DNA of 64,000 nucleotides from an uncultured bacterium. GTDB taxonomy: Bacteria; Bacillota; Clostridia; TANB77; CAG-508. The notes under the pieces are model-generated. The model searched no databases and was not told the DNA's origin. It worked only from the letters and a program-made list of their open reading frames with translations. The translations under genes were made by a program, and so were the position numbers. The DNA is taken from NCBI GenBank assembly GCA_905215935.1, contig CAJMRY010000005.1:1-64000 (forward strand), given 5' to 3'. Of the stretch, positions 25,874-35,597 are shown in pieces (position 1 is the stretch's first letter; every line of letters starts with the position of its first letter).

Positions 25874-28300
25874 TCACTTTATAAATTTCTTAATTTTAGT
25901 CTTTCCTTTATTATCTATAACTATTGAAACTTCTCCCATTTCATCTGTTCTATAAATTTTTACTCCGTAAATCATCTAATCTCTTAATTACACTATCACT
26001 TGGATGTCCAAAATTATTGTTTTTCCCAACTCCAATTAAAGCAATCTTTGGATTTACGGTTTCCAGAAATCGCTGTGTACTTGAAGTTTTGGAACCATGA
26101 TGTCCAATTTTAAGTATAGTTGATTTTAAGTCTCCTGTATTTTTATATTCATATAATATATGGTCTTCGGCAACTTTTTCTATATCTCCTGTTAATAACA
26201 TAGAAAAATTATTATAATTAAATTTTATTACCAGTGAATTGTTATTTAATATATTTTCTTGTATTAGTTCTTCTTTTGGCCATAAAATTTCAAGTTTTAT
26301 ATTTTCTTCAATTTTTAGTTCATCTCCGCTTTTTAACAACAATAACCTTTATTTTTTTTTCATTCACAATTCTTAAAAAATTTTGATAGTTTTTTGAATC
26401 TTTACCTTGTTTGCTTATAACAACCCTTTTTACTTTAATTTTTTTCATAATAGTTAGTAATCCCCCGAACATGATCTGAGTCAAAATGAGATATAATTAC
26501 ATAGTCTATATTTTTTACTTTTCTACTTAATAAATATGGTAGTAAAGTTTTTTCTCCAACATCAAAATTTCCAAATTCACTTCCACCTCCATCTATTAGA
26601 ATTTTCTTATTATTTGGTGTAATAATTAAAGTACTATCACCTTGACCAACATCTATAAAATGTATTTTTAATACATTTAAATTATATTTGATGTATATAG
26701 ACGTAATTGAAAATATAACAATAATTGTAGACACAACTAATATTTTTATTTTACGTCTAATCTCTTTAAAAAATATCTGTATATTATATCTATTAAGTAA
26801 CTTCTTTTTATCCAAAAATACTAAAAGACACATTATAAAATAAATTAATATTAAAATTTTTATACTTGGTGTTGTAACAAGCAATTTAGAAAATGGAAAA
26901 CTAGAACAAAATTTAACAACTTGTATAAAAAGATTTACTGCCATATTTGTAAATATTGAAAATAATAGTGCTAGTTTTATTGAAATAAATGAAATCACTA
27001 TTTGAATAATTGAAATAATTATAATATAAGATAAAAGTGGTTGTACTAATAAGTTACAGATTATAAAAGTAAATGAAAATGAATTAAATATATACATAGA
27101 TAATGGAATTAATAATAAATTAGCAGATATTGTTACAATAACTATCTGTTTAGCTCTACCATATATATTATTAATTATTAAACAAAATCTATTTTTTTCT
27201 TTTGGTACATGCATTTTTAGTCTGCCAGAGAATCTTATTTCAAAATAGTCGAAACACTTATTTATATATGTATTAAATATAATTATACTAATTGTACCTA
27301 CATAAGAGAATATAAAACCTACATTATAAATTATTAATGGATTAATTATTAATAATATTAATGCTGAAATAGATATATTGGTAAACATATCTGACTTTTT
27401 ATACAATAAATGTGAGATTAATATTATTATTTGCATTACACATGCTCTAAATACTGAAGGAATAAAATTAGTTAATATCATATAAAGACATAAAAAAATA
27501 ATGTTTAATATTCTAGAACTTCTTTTGCCAAATTTTATCAAAATATAATTTATTATTATATTAATATATGTAACATGAATTCCAGATATAGCAAGTAAAT
27601 GAAGTAAATTACTATTTTTAAAATACTCGTTAATATCCCCTTCAATATCTACTTTATACCCAATTATTAAGGCTAAACAGATACTTGAGCTTGTTTGTGT
27701 AAGTGTTGCCTCCATTTTATTTATAATCATATTTTTTAGAGACAGAATATTTAACATATTATTTTCTTTCACTATATTTACATTTTTAGCTTCAATTACT
27801 GTATAAATGTTCTTACTATTTAAATACTTTTTATAATCAAAACCATTATAATTTCTTCTTATTTCTGGCTGTTTAATCTGACCATCTACTTGAATTATAT
27901 CTCCTAGTTGTAAATTAATTTTATTATTCTTTTTCACTTTTATTATTATGTTAGTACCATTAAATTTCTGTGAATTATTTAACTTCTTAATCTTAACTTT
28001 ATATGTTACTGTATAATCATTTTTACTTTCTATATCTACTATTTTTCCTATTAATTTTACATCATCTATACCTTTGTATTTTTGATCAAATAGATTACAT
28101 TTATATCTACTGTATAATGATGAAAATAATATTATAAGTATTAATATTATTATTTGTATTCTTTTTACCTTTGGAAATAAGATAAACATTAAAATCATAA
28201 AAGCAATACATAACAAAAAGACTATACTTATTTGTAAGTATAGCCCCATTATAATTCCTATTATAAATATTAGGGTTGTAATAATACCTATGTTCTTCAA
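25874..28300 (-). CDS. comEC: DNA uptake channel protein ComEC, with three CGG +1 sites
   Basis: 807 residues after three shifts, close to B. subtilis ComEC. The N-terminal half has an OB-fold region and many membrane segments (competence domain, HLLAISGIHVTYINIIINYI). The C-terminal metallo-beta-lactamase domain has FIDVGQGDSTLI, DGGGSEFG, SHFDSDHVGGLL and KIGHHGSKTSS, where HVGG needs the first shift. The second shift restores VVKK-G-DELKIEENIK and the third gives LDDL-G-VKIYRTDEMGEV to a TGA stop at 25874. A TTG start at 28300 is nine bases after AAGGAG; another TTG at 28306 is too close. ComEC carries single-stranded DNA across the membrane in transformation. Confidence 0.92.
25965..25967 (-). 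other. CGG +1 site 8 (comEC codon 778)
   Basis: Context TTA CGG A. Skipping adds a further 30 residues (G-VKIYRTDEMGEVSI...) typical of the ComEC C-terminus. Confidence 0.9.
26326..26328 (-). other. CGG +1 site 7 (comEC codon 658)
   Basis: Context AAG CGG A, immediately before an in-frame TGA. Skipping continues VVKK-G-DELK. Confidence 0.9.
26465..26467 (-). other. CGG +1 site 6 (comEC codon 612)
   Basis: Context GTT CGG G. Skipping restores the metal-binding SHFDSDHV-G-GLL of the hydrolase domain. Confidence 0.93.
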
Positions 28301-28378
28301 ATGCAATTTCTCCTTTTTATTGCCCCCTAATTTATAATATATAATTATCTTTTAAAATAAATCTATCTATATTTTGTT

Positions 28379-29803
28379 TTATATAACTCTTCTTCCTGTT
28401 ACATATCTAGTATTATAATATGATCCAGATAATGAAGAAATTATTATTTTTCCGCTACCACTAGATGCATGTATGAATTGTCCTCCACCTACATAAATTC
28501 CAACATGACCTATAGATCTATTAGCACTATCATTGAATATAACTAAATCTCCTGGTTGTAAATTACTCCTAGAAACATATTTACCAATTCCTGCTTGTGT
28601 AGTAGCTGAATGTCCCATTGAATATCCAAAATGTTTAAATACATACATTGTAAAACCTGAACAATCAAATGTATTTGGTCCTGAACCTCCATAAACATAC
28701 TTACATCCAAGGAATTTTTTTGCATATGCTACAATTTCTTCTCCTTTTGATGTATTAGTAGCTGTAGCTTCTTGCTCTTTTTTATTATTTGCTGCTTGTT
28801 CTTTTGCATTACTATTATTTGAAGCTTTTCTTTCTGGAGTAGAACTTCTTGAAGTTACTTCTATCTTATTTGCTGAAAGTAAACTTTTTAAAATATATCC
28901 TGATTTTCCGTTTACTTCAACTTTATACCAATCTCCTTCTTCTCCTACAGCTTTTACTTGTGTATTTTGGCTCAAAGTTGTAACAACACTTGAACTAGTA
29001 TTTGATTTTTCTCTAACATTTACTGCACTACTTTTTATATAATAATTCTTTGGTGTATATTCCTTTTCATTACTTGTAGTGGTTTTATTATTATCTGTTT
29101 GATTGTCTGTCTTATTATCTGTTTGATTTCCTGAGTTATTTTGACTATTTATTTGTGCTGAATTATCTTTATTATTATCTGCATTTTCGTTTTGTGTTGT
29201 ATTTGAATCTGTTACAGATATTTTATCTACTCTTATCCAACCAGCTAAAGTCTCTGTTTTTATATAAGCCCATATCCCAGTTATATTAACTATATCTACC
29301 TTAGTATTCTGTTTTAGATTTCCAATAATATTTGAGTTTATTAATGGTAAAATATATACATTTAAATCACTATTAGTTGTAGCTTGTTTACTAGTTATTT
29401 CTTTATTATTTGTATTATTTTCATTATTTGTTGTTTGATTTGTATTATCATTAGGTGTTTTGTTTGTATCTTCATTATTTTCTTTTTCGTTATTATCTTC
29501 ATCTTGTTTAGGATTTGAAATTTCTTCTGAATTACCATTTTTGCTTATGTATTCTTTACTAACATATCCTGTATAAGTTTTAAAATTAACTTTGTACCAA
29601 TCTTCTTCTTCTGATATTATTTCAACTTCGTCATCTTTAGATAAAAGTTCTAATACTGTTGACTCTATTGAAGCTTCTTTTCTTAATCTTAATGTCTCTG
29701 TAGTAACTTTTCCTTTAGATTTTGTTACAGCAATAGTCACACTAGAAGCAAATATTATTAATGCAATGACAATTGTAACAAGTGATTTTTTTAGTATATT
29801 CAT
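28379..29803 (-). CDS. secreted SH3-domain NlpC/P60 cell wall hydrolase
   Basis: 474 residues. N-terminal signal or anchor (about 5-27), then three SH3b domains (about 33-90, 140-200, 252-315) separated by Asn/Thr/Asp-rich linkers. The C-terminal NlpC/P60 peptidase has catalytic Cys in NTFDCSGFTMYVF, His in SIGHVGIYVGGG and a third polar site at FIHASS. It should cut peptidoglycan stem peptides. Confidence 0.92.
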   Translation of the reverse strand: MNILKKSLVTIVIALIIFASSVTIAVTKSKGKVTTETLRLRKEASIESTVLELLSKDDEVEIISEEEDWYKVNFKTYTGYVSKEYISKNGNSEEISNPKQDEDNNEKENNEDTNKTPNDNTNQTTNNENNTNNKEITSKQATTNSDLNVYILPLINSNIIGNLKQNTKVDIVNITGIWAYIKTETLAGWIRVDKISVTDSNTTQNENADNNKDNSAQINSQNNSGNQTDNKTDNQTDNNKTTTSNEKEYTPKNYYIKSSAVNVREKSNTSSSVVTTLSQNTQVKAVGEEGDWYKVEVNGKSGYILKSLLSANKIEVTSRSSTPERKASNNSNAKEQAANNKKEQEATATNTSKGEEIVAYAKKFLGCKYVYGGSGPNTFDCSGFTMYVFKHFGYSMGHSATTQAGIGKYVSRSNLQPGDLVIFNDSANRSIGHVGIYVGGGQFIHASSGSGKIIISSLSGSYYNTRYVTGRRVI

Positions 29804-30062
29804 ATATTATTACTCCTTTAATGTTTGTAAAACTAATACTACTATAGTATATACTTTTTTTCCAAAAATGTCAATTTTTATAGAAAAATATTTTGCATCT
29901 AATTTTACTTAAAGACTACTGTTTGAACCAAAAGTAATCTTCTGGAAACTACAATCTAAAATTTAACTATTTTATCTAGTTTGCGAATATTTATTCATTT
30001 TTTAATAAACTATTAATTATCAATCTAATTCATTATACAATTGACTTAATAATATATTATTA

Positions 30063-30109
30063 GAAGGTCGATTGAAAACCTCTGGTTTCACAGTTGACCT
30101 TCACTTTTT
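30063..30109 (+). terminator. orphan hairpin with T tract
   Basis: GAAGGTC...GACCTTC with an inner GAAAACC/GGTTTC stem, followed on the plus strand by CTTTTTAT. No plus-strand gene lies upstream between 29804 and 30062, so it may end a small RNA. I see nothing else in that gap. Confidence 0.35.
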
Positions 30110-30188
30110 ATATTCTCTTATACGAAAAAAAAAAGCAAGATAATTCTGTTAATAAACTAAATTATATTAAAAAAACTAAAGTTGGAAA

Positions 30189-30233
30189 TAAAAATAGCAA
30201 GAGTGCTACAAATTTCTGTACCTCTTGCTATTT
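30189..30233 (-). terminator. terminator of the str operon
   Basis: Minus strand AAATAGCAAGAG pairs with CTCTTGCTATTT followed by TTATTTCC; it lies just after tuf. Confidence 0.8.
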
Positions 30234-30251
30234 ATATTTTTTAAGTTATTA

Positions 30252-31454
30252 TTACTCAATTATTTCAGATACAACACCTGAACCTACTGTTCTACCACCT
30301 TCACGAATAGCGAATCTTAATCCTTTTTCGATAGCGATAGGAGTAATTAATTCGATTGTCATAGATACGTTATCTCCAGGCATAACCATTTCTGTTCCAG
30401 CAGGTAATTCAATAACACCTGTAACGTCTGTTGTTCTGAAATAGAATTGTGGTCTATATCCATTAAAGAATGGTGTATGACGTCCACCTTCTTCTTTAGT
30501 TAGAACGTATACTTGTGATTTAAATTTTGTATGTGGATGAATTGTTCCTGGTTTTGCTAATACTTGACCTCTTTCGATATCATCTCTTTGAACACCTCTT
30601 AAAAGTACTCCAATGTTATCTCCAGCTTCTGCTTGGTCTAATAATTTTCTAAACATTTCAACACCTGTAACAACAGTTTTTGAAGATTCATTTGCTAAAC
30701 CAACGATTTCAACTTCGTCTTGTAATTTAACAACTCCTCTTTCAACTCTACCTGTAGCAACTGTTCCTCTACCTGTGATTGTGAATACATCTTCAACTGG
30801 CATTAGGAATGGTTCATCTACTGGTCTTGATGGTGTTGGAATATAGCTATCAACAGCGTCCATTAATTCTTTCATGCATGTATATTCTGGTGCATTTGGA
30901 TCTGTTGCAGAACTTTCTAATACTTTTAATGAAGATCCTTTAATGATTGGAATATCATCTCCTGGGAAATCATAGCTTGATAATAAGTCTCTAACTTCCA
31001 TTTCAACTAATTCTAATAATTCTGGATCGTCAACCATATCGCATTTGTTTAAGTAAACAACGATAAATTTAACACCAACTTGTCTAGCAAGTAGTATATG
31101 CTCTCTTGTTTGAGGCATTGGACCATCTGCTGCAGATACAACTAAGATTGCACCATCCATTTGAGCAGCACCTGTAATCATGTTCTTTACGTAGTCTGCG
31201 TGTCCTGGGCAGTCAACGTGTGCATAGTGTCTGTTTTCTGTTTCATATTCAACGTGAGCAGTATTAATTGTAATACCTCTTGCTTTTTCTTCTGGAGCTC
31301 CGTCGATTTGATCGTAAGCTTCGAATTTAGCTTTTCCTAATAAACTTAAGTATTTTGTAATAGCTGCTGTTGTTGTTGTTTTTCCGTGGTCAACGTGACC
31401 AATTGTACCAATGTTAACATGTGGTTTTGTTCTTTCAAATTTTGCTTTAGCCAT
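30252..31454 (-). CDS. tuf: translation elongation factor Tu
   Basis: 400 residues, full length. GTPase motifs GHVDHGKTT, DCPGHADYV and NKCDMVDD are intact; the protein delivers aminoacyl-tRNA to the ribosome. ATG follows AAGGAGG. It contains CGT Arg codons (GGRHTPF), so CGN reading exists, but no in-phase CGG. Last gene of the str operon. Confidence 0.98.
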   Translation of the reverse strand: MAKAKFERTKPHVNIGTIGHVDHGKTTTTAAITKYLSLLGKAKFEAYDQIDGAPEEKARGITINTAHVEYETENRHYAHVDCPGHADYVKNMITGAAQMDGAILVVSAADGPMPQTREHILLARQVGVKFIVVYLNKCDMVDDPELLELVEMEVRDLLSSYDFPGDDIPIIKGSSLKVLESSATDPNAPEYTCMKELMDAVDSYIPTPSRPVDEPFLMPVEDVFTITGRGTVATGRVERGVVKLQDEVEIVGLANESSKTVVTGVEMFRKLLDQAEAGDNIGVLLRGVQRDDIERGQVLAKPGTIHPHTKFKSQVYVLTKEEGGRHTPFFNGYRPQFYFRTTDVTGVIELPAGTEMVMPGDNVSMTIELITPIAIEKGLRFAIREGGRTVGSGVVSEIIE

Positions 31455-31588
31455 TTAATTTTCCTCCTTAAAATTAATGTTTGTATCTTTTATGATACTA
31501 TATTTTATTTTTTAAAATTAATAACTTATTCAAGCATAAGCATTTTATAACATTTTTTCTAGTTTGGCAAGCCTTTTTTAGAATTTAA

Positions 31589-33673
31589 TTAATCTTCTTT
31601 TTTAGCTCTGCTTGCTACTATTGTTTCTAATACTGATTTTGGAACTTCTTCATAATGAGATGGTTCCATAGAGTATGTTCCTCTACCTTGTGTTTTAGAA
31701 CGTAAATCTGTTGCATAACCAAACATTTCTGAAAGTGGAATAAATCCTCTTATTATTTGGTTACCAGCTCTTGTTTCCATACCTTCCATTCTTCCACGTC
31801 TTGAGTTAATGTCTCCAATAACATCTCCCATGTATTCTTCTGGAACAGTTACTTCAACTTTCATAATTGGCTCTAGAATAACAGATTTTGCTTGTTTACA
31901 TCCTTCTTTGAACGCCATAGATCCTGCAATCTTGAATGCCATTTCTGAAGAGTCAACATCATGGTAAGAACCATCAACTAAAGTAGCTTTAAAGTCTATA
32001 ACAGGGTAACCTGCTAAAATACCACTGTCTGCAGCTTCTCTAATACCTTCTTCGATTGGTTTAATATATTCTTTTGGAACAACACCACCAACGATTTTGC
32101 TTTCAAATTCGATACCAGTTCCTGCTTCTAATGGTTCCATTTCTAGCCATACATGTCCGTATTGTCCACGTCCACCAGATTGACGAATGAATTTTCCTTC
32201 TACTTTAACTTTATTTCTAATTGTTTCTTTGTAAGAAACCTGTGGCTTACCTACTGTACATTCTACTTTAAATTCTCTTTTTAATCTGTCTACGATGATA
32301 TCTAGGTGTAATTCACCCATACCAGCGATAACTGTTTGGCCTGTTTCATGGTTTGTATATGTTTTAAATGTTGGATCTTCTTCTGCAAGTTTTGCAAGTG
32401 CAATACCCATTTTTTCACTATTAGCTTTATCTTTTGGCTCGATAGCAATATCAATAACAGGCTCTGGGAATTCCATAGATTCTAGGATAACTGGTGCTGA
32501 TGGATCACATAATGTATCACCTGTAGATACTTCTTTTAATCCAACTGCAGCAACTATATCTCCTGCATATATCTTTGTAATATCTTCTCTATGATTTGCA
32601 TGCATTAATAGTAATCTTCCGATTCTATCTTTTTTATCTTTGTTTGCATTTAATATTGTAGAACCTGCATCTAATGTTCCTGAATAAACTCTTAAGAAAC
32701 ATAATTTTCCAACAAATGGATCTGTTGCAATTTTAAATGCAAGTGCAGAAAAAGGTTCACTATCGCTTGGTTTTCTTTCTGTTTCATTTCCATCCATGTC
32801 TACACCTTTGATTGCTGGTATATCAACTGGAGATGGTAAGAAATCAACTACTGCGTTTAATAATTCTTGAACACCTTTGTTTTTATAAGATGATCCACAA
32901 GTCATTGGAACTATTGTGTTATCGATTGTTCCTTTTCTTAGACCTGCTTTAATTTCTTCTTCAGAAAGTTCTTCACCCTCTAAATATTTCATCATTAATT
33001 CATCATCTTGTTCAGCAGCATTTTCAATCATTGATGCTCTATATTTTTCAGCATCAGCTTTTAATTCTTCTGGAATATCACATTCTTCAATTTCAAGACC
33101 TTTATCATCCTTATGAATGAAAGCTCTCATTTTTATTAGGTCAACTATTCCTTGGAAATTATCTTCTGAACCAATTGGTAATTGAATTGGAACAGGATTT
33201 GCTCCTAATCTATCTTTAACTTGTTCAACACAACCATAAAAATCAGCACCAGTAATGTCCATTTTGTTAACATATATCATTCTTGGAACTTTATATTTAT
33301 CAGCTTGTCTCCAAACAGTTTCAGATTGTGGTTGAACTCCACCTTTTGCAGCTAAAACTAGAACTGAACCATCTAATACTTTTAATGATCTTTCAACTTC
33401 AACTGTAAAATCAACGTGACCTGGAGTATCGATAATATTAATTCTATTTCCTAACCACTTACAAGTTGTTGCAGCAGAAGTAATTGTAATACCTCTTTCT
33501 TGTTCTTGAACCATCCAGTCCATTGTTGCAGCACCTTCGTGAACTTCTCCTATTTTATGTGTTTTTCCTGTATAAAAAAGAATTCTTTCTGTTGTTGTTG
33601 TTTTTCCTGCATCAATATGGGCCATTATTCCTATATTTCTTGTTTTTTCTAAAGGAAACTCTCTTCCAGCCAT
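31589..33673 (-). CDS. fusA: translation elongation factor G
   Basis: 694 residues, all five EF-G domains. GTPase motifs AHIDAGKTTTTE, DTPGHVDFT and NKMDITGAD; RGITITSAAT switch I. Catalyses ribosomal translocation, and so would act at the CGG sites as well. ATG follows AAGGAGG. No in-phase CGG. Confidence 0.98.
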   Translation of the reverse strand: MAGREFPLEKTRNIGIMAHIDAGKTTTTERILFYTGKTHKIGEVHEGAATMDWMVQEQERGITITSAATTCKWLGNRINIIDTPGHVDFTVEVERSLKVLDGSVLVLAAKGGVQPQSETVWRQADKYKVPRMIYVNKMDITGADFYGCVEQVKDRLGANPVPIQLPIGSEDNFQGIVDLIKMRAFIHKDDKGLEIEECDIPEELKADAEKYRASMIENAAEQDDELMMKYLEGEELSEEEIKAGLRKGTIDNTIVPMTCGSSYKNKGVQELLNAVVDFLPSPVDIPAIKGVDMDGNETERKPSDSEPFSALAFKIATDPFVGKLCFLRVYSGTLDAGSTILNANKDKKDRIGRLLLMHANHREDITKIYAGDIVAAVGLKEVSTGDTLCDPSAPVILESMEFPEPVIDIAIEPKDKANSEKMGIALAKLAEEDPTFKTYTNHETGQTVIAGMGELHLDIIVDRLKREFKVECTVGKPQVSYKETIRNKVKVEGKFIRQSGGRGQYGHVWLEMEPLEAGTGIEFESKIVGGVVPKEYIKPIEEGIREAADSGILAGYPVIDFKATLVDGSYHDVDSSEMAFKIAGSMAFKEGCKQAKSVILEPIMKVEVTVPEEYMGDVIGDINSRRGRMEGMETRAGNQIIRGFIPLSEMFGYATDLRSKTQGRGTYSMEPSHYEEVPKSVLETIVASRAKKED

Positions 33674-33754
33674 ATTTTTCCTCCTTTATTTATTAATAAG
33701 GAGAACAAGTATATTGTCCACCTTAAAATTATTTTATTATTACCATTTGTTTTA

Positions 33755-33788
33755 CTAACAGTTATGAACGAATGTGAATTACTGTTAG
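33755..33788 (-). repeat. hairpin in the rpsG-fusA spacer
   Basis: CTAACAGT and ACTGTTAG flank an 18-base loop in the 147-base spacer. It could slow transcription or process the mRNA; no T tract follows. Confidence 0.35.
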
Positions 33789-33820
33789 TTAATGCGGTAA
33801 CATTGTAGTAACTATAAATT

Positions 33821-34291
33821 TTACCATTTATAGTGTGCAAATGCTTTATTAGCTTCTGCCATTCTATGCATATCTTCTTTTTTCTTGAATGCTCCACCGT
33901 TTCCAGCTACAGCATCTATTATTTCACCAGCAAGTTTTTCAGACATTGTTTTTTCATGTCTATTTCTAGCATAAGTAACAAGCCATCTTAAACCTAATGT
34001 TTGTCTTCTTTCTGGTCTTATTTCGATTGGTACTTGGTATGTAGCACCACCAATTCTTCTTGCTTTAACTTCAAGAACTGGCATTACATTGTTAAGTGCT
34101 GCTTCAAATACTTCTAAAGCATCTTTTTGCTCTTTTTCTTTTATGATATTAAATGCATCATAAACTATTTTTTGAGCAACTGTTTTTTTACCATCAAGCA
34201 TTACGTTATTTATTAATTTTGTAACAACTTTGCTATTATATATTGGATCTGGTAAAACTTCTCTTTTTGCTATATATCCTTTTCTTGGCAC
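33821..34291 (-). CDS. rpsG: 30S ribosomal protein S7
   Basis: 156 residues beginning MPRKGYIAKREVLPDP, with the rRNA-binding RIGGATYQVPIEIRPERRQ and WLVTYARNR. GTG start at 34291, eight bases after GGAGG. Part of the str operon. Confidence 0.97.
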   Translation of the reverse strand: MPRKGYIAKREVLPDPIYNSKVVTKLINNVMLDGKKTVAQKIVYDAFNIIKEKEQKDALEVFEAALNNVMPVLEVKARRIGGATYQVPIEIRPERRQTLGLRWLVTYARNRHEKTMSEKLAGEIIDAVAGNGGAFKKKEDMHRMAEANKAFAHYKW

Positions 34292-34479
34292 TATTCTTCC
34301 CTCCTTATAAAAATTGATACTAACCGCCTAGTATCTTAGGTACTCTAAAAAGTTTAATACTAATTTACTTCTTAAAATCTTTTTAGTTAAGTGCTATATA
34401 ATCTATTCTAAATTTAAGTACTACCCTTAAACATTAGTAATTATACGCACTAATTATAAAATAATCTTCATCTTACCGA

Positions 34480-34893
34480 TTATTTCTTTGGTTTTTTAGC
34501 TCCGTATTTAGATCTAGCTTGCATTCTGTCTTTAACGCCTGCTGTATCTAATGTTCCTCTTATAATGTGGTATCTAACACCTGGAAGGTCTTTTACTCTT
34601 CCTCCTCTTATTAAAACAACACTGTGTTCTTGTAAGTTATGTCCTATACCTGGGATATAAGAAGTTACTTCATAACCATTTGAAAGTCTAACTCTGGCTA
34701 CTTTTCTTAAAGCTGAGTTTGGTTTCTTTGGTGTTACTGTTTTAACAACTGTACATACACCTCTTTTTTGTGGTGATCTTCTATCTGTTAATTTTTTCTT
34801 CATAGAATTGTAACCATGTTGTAAAGCTGGTGATGTAGATTTTGTTGTTCCAGTTTTTCTTCCTTTTCTTACTAATTGATTAATTGTTGGCAC
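34480..34893 (-). CDS. rpsL: 30S ribosomal protein S12
   Basis: 137 residues beginning MPTINQLVRKGRK. Decoding-centre motifs TPKKPNSALRKVARVRLSN and YIPGIGHNLQEHS are normal, with Lys at the streptomycin-sensitive positions. GTG start after AGGAGG. S12 controls decoding accuracy; I see no unusual residue that would by itself explain frameshifting at CGG. Confidence 0.97.
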   Translation of the reverse strand: MPTINQLVRKGRKTGTTKSTSPALQHGYNSMKKKLTDRRSPQKRGVCTVVKTVTPKKPNSALRKVARVRLSNGYEVTSYIPGIGHNLQEHSVVLIRGGRVKDLPGVRYHIIRGTLDTAGVKDRMQARSKYGAKKPKK

Positions 34894-34925
34894 TTAAATT
34901 TCACCTCCTAAAAATAATAAACCGC

Positions 34926-34959
34926 TAGTATAAATTTACAAAATTAGCAATTTATACTA
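34926..34959 (-). promoter_or_regulatory. 5-prime-terminal hairpin of the rpsL leader
   Basis: TAGTATAAATT pairs with AATTTATACTA. Given the promoter at 34969-34997 the transcript would begin within a few bases of this stem, a common arrangement for mRNA stabilisation. Confidence 0.5.
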
Positions 34960-34968
34960 ACGTTAAAT

Positions 34969-34997
34969 ATTTTAACATCTTTTTATAGTAAAGTCAA
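34969..34997 (-). promoter_or_regulatory. promoter of the str operon
   Basis: Minus strand -35 TTGACT (34992-34997), 17-base spacer, -10 TAAAAT (34969-34974), about 75 bases before rpsL. Confidence 0.7.
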
Positions 34998-35021
34998 TTG
35001 TTTTTCAGTATTTTTACATAA

Positions 35022-35050
35022 AAAAACCAGCCACTTTTGCAAGCAGCTGG
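35022..35050 (-). terminator. terminator after the 74-residue membrane protein
   Basis: Minus strand CCAGC...GCTGG followed by TTTTTTT. The adjoining AGACAATTGTCT (35055-35066) is a further palindrome. Confidence 0.75.
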
Positions 35051-35065
35051 CCCAAGACAATTGTC

Positions 35066-35290
35066 TCAGTCTTCCTCAATGGATACTCGTCTTCTGGACT
35101 TAAACTTGGATGTTAGTTTTGTAAAGCAAACGCCCAATGCATATGCAATACTACACTCGATCCAGTTGTTCTTTGCCCATTCGAGAATCGTATCTACCCT
35201 CAAAGTCTGAAACAGTTGAAATAAGAGGATAATACCCAATACCACAAGAAGTGGTATAAAAGCACTGAGAACACTCCACACCTTCTTCAT
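35066..35290 (-). CDS. small membrane protein, composition unlike its surroundings
   Basis: 74 residues: a long hydrophobic segment (VWSVLSAFIPLLVVLGIILL), a second weaker one (ECSIAYALGVCFTKL), then a basic and acidic tail (SRRRVSIEED). By eye it is richer in G+C and uses a CGA codon. ATG follows AGGAGG. It is monocistronic with its own terminator, as is the HIT gene, so may be acquired. No family recognised. Confidence 0.65.
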   Translation of the reverse strand: MKKVWSVLSAFIPLLVVLGIILLFQLFQTLRVDTILEWAKNNWIECSIAYALGVCFTKLTSKFKSRRRVSIEED

Positions 35291-35597
35291 ACAAATCCTC
35301 CTTTCTGTAATAAGATCATTTTTTTAGTAAAACGATTAGTATGACGAAGTATTAAAGCTTATGCTCTATTATAATCATATTTTAACACATTTGACATAAA
35401 AAGTCAATTTTAGTTTACATTCAAATTATGTATAACTTCTTAATTCTATTACTATAATTCCATTCTATTTTTTACAAAATAATAGATTCGCTATATTCTT
35501 TTCATCTATATGTATATTATTACTTATCAAACCAACTTTTCTATAAAAAAATTAGAAAACCAACCATCTTATGTTAATTTTCTAATCTTTTATAAAT

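Noticed and set aside
30063..30109. CRISPR-like repeat GAAAACCTCTGGTTTC
   Set aside because: Occurs once and is part of a single hairpin.
33649..33897. 82-residue ORF between rpsG and fusA
   Set aside because: It overlaps rpsG out of frame, has no ribosome binding site and no family pattern.
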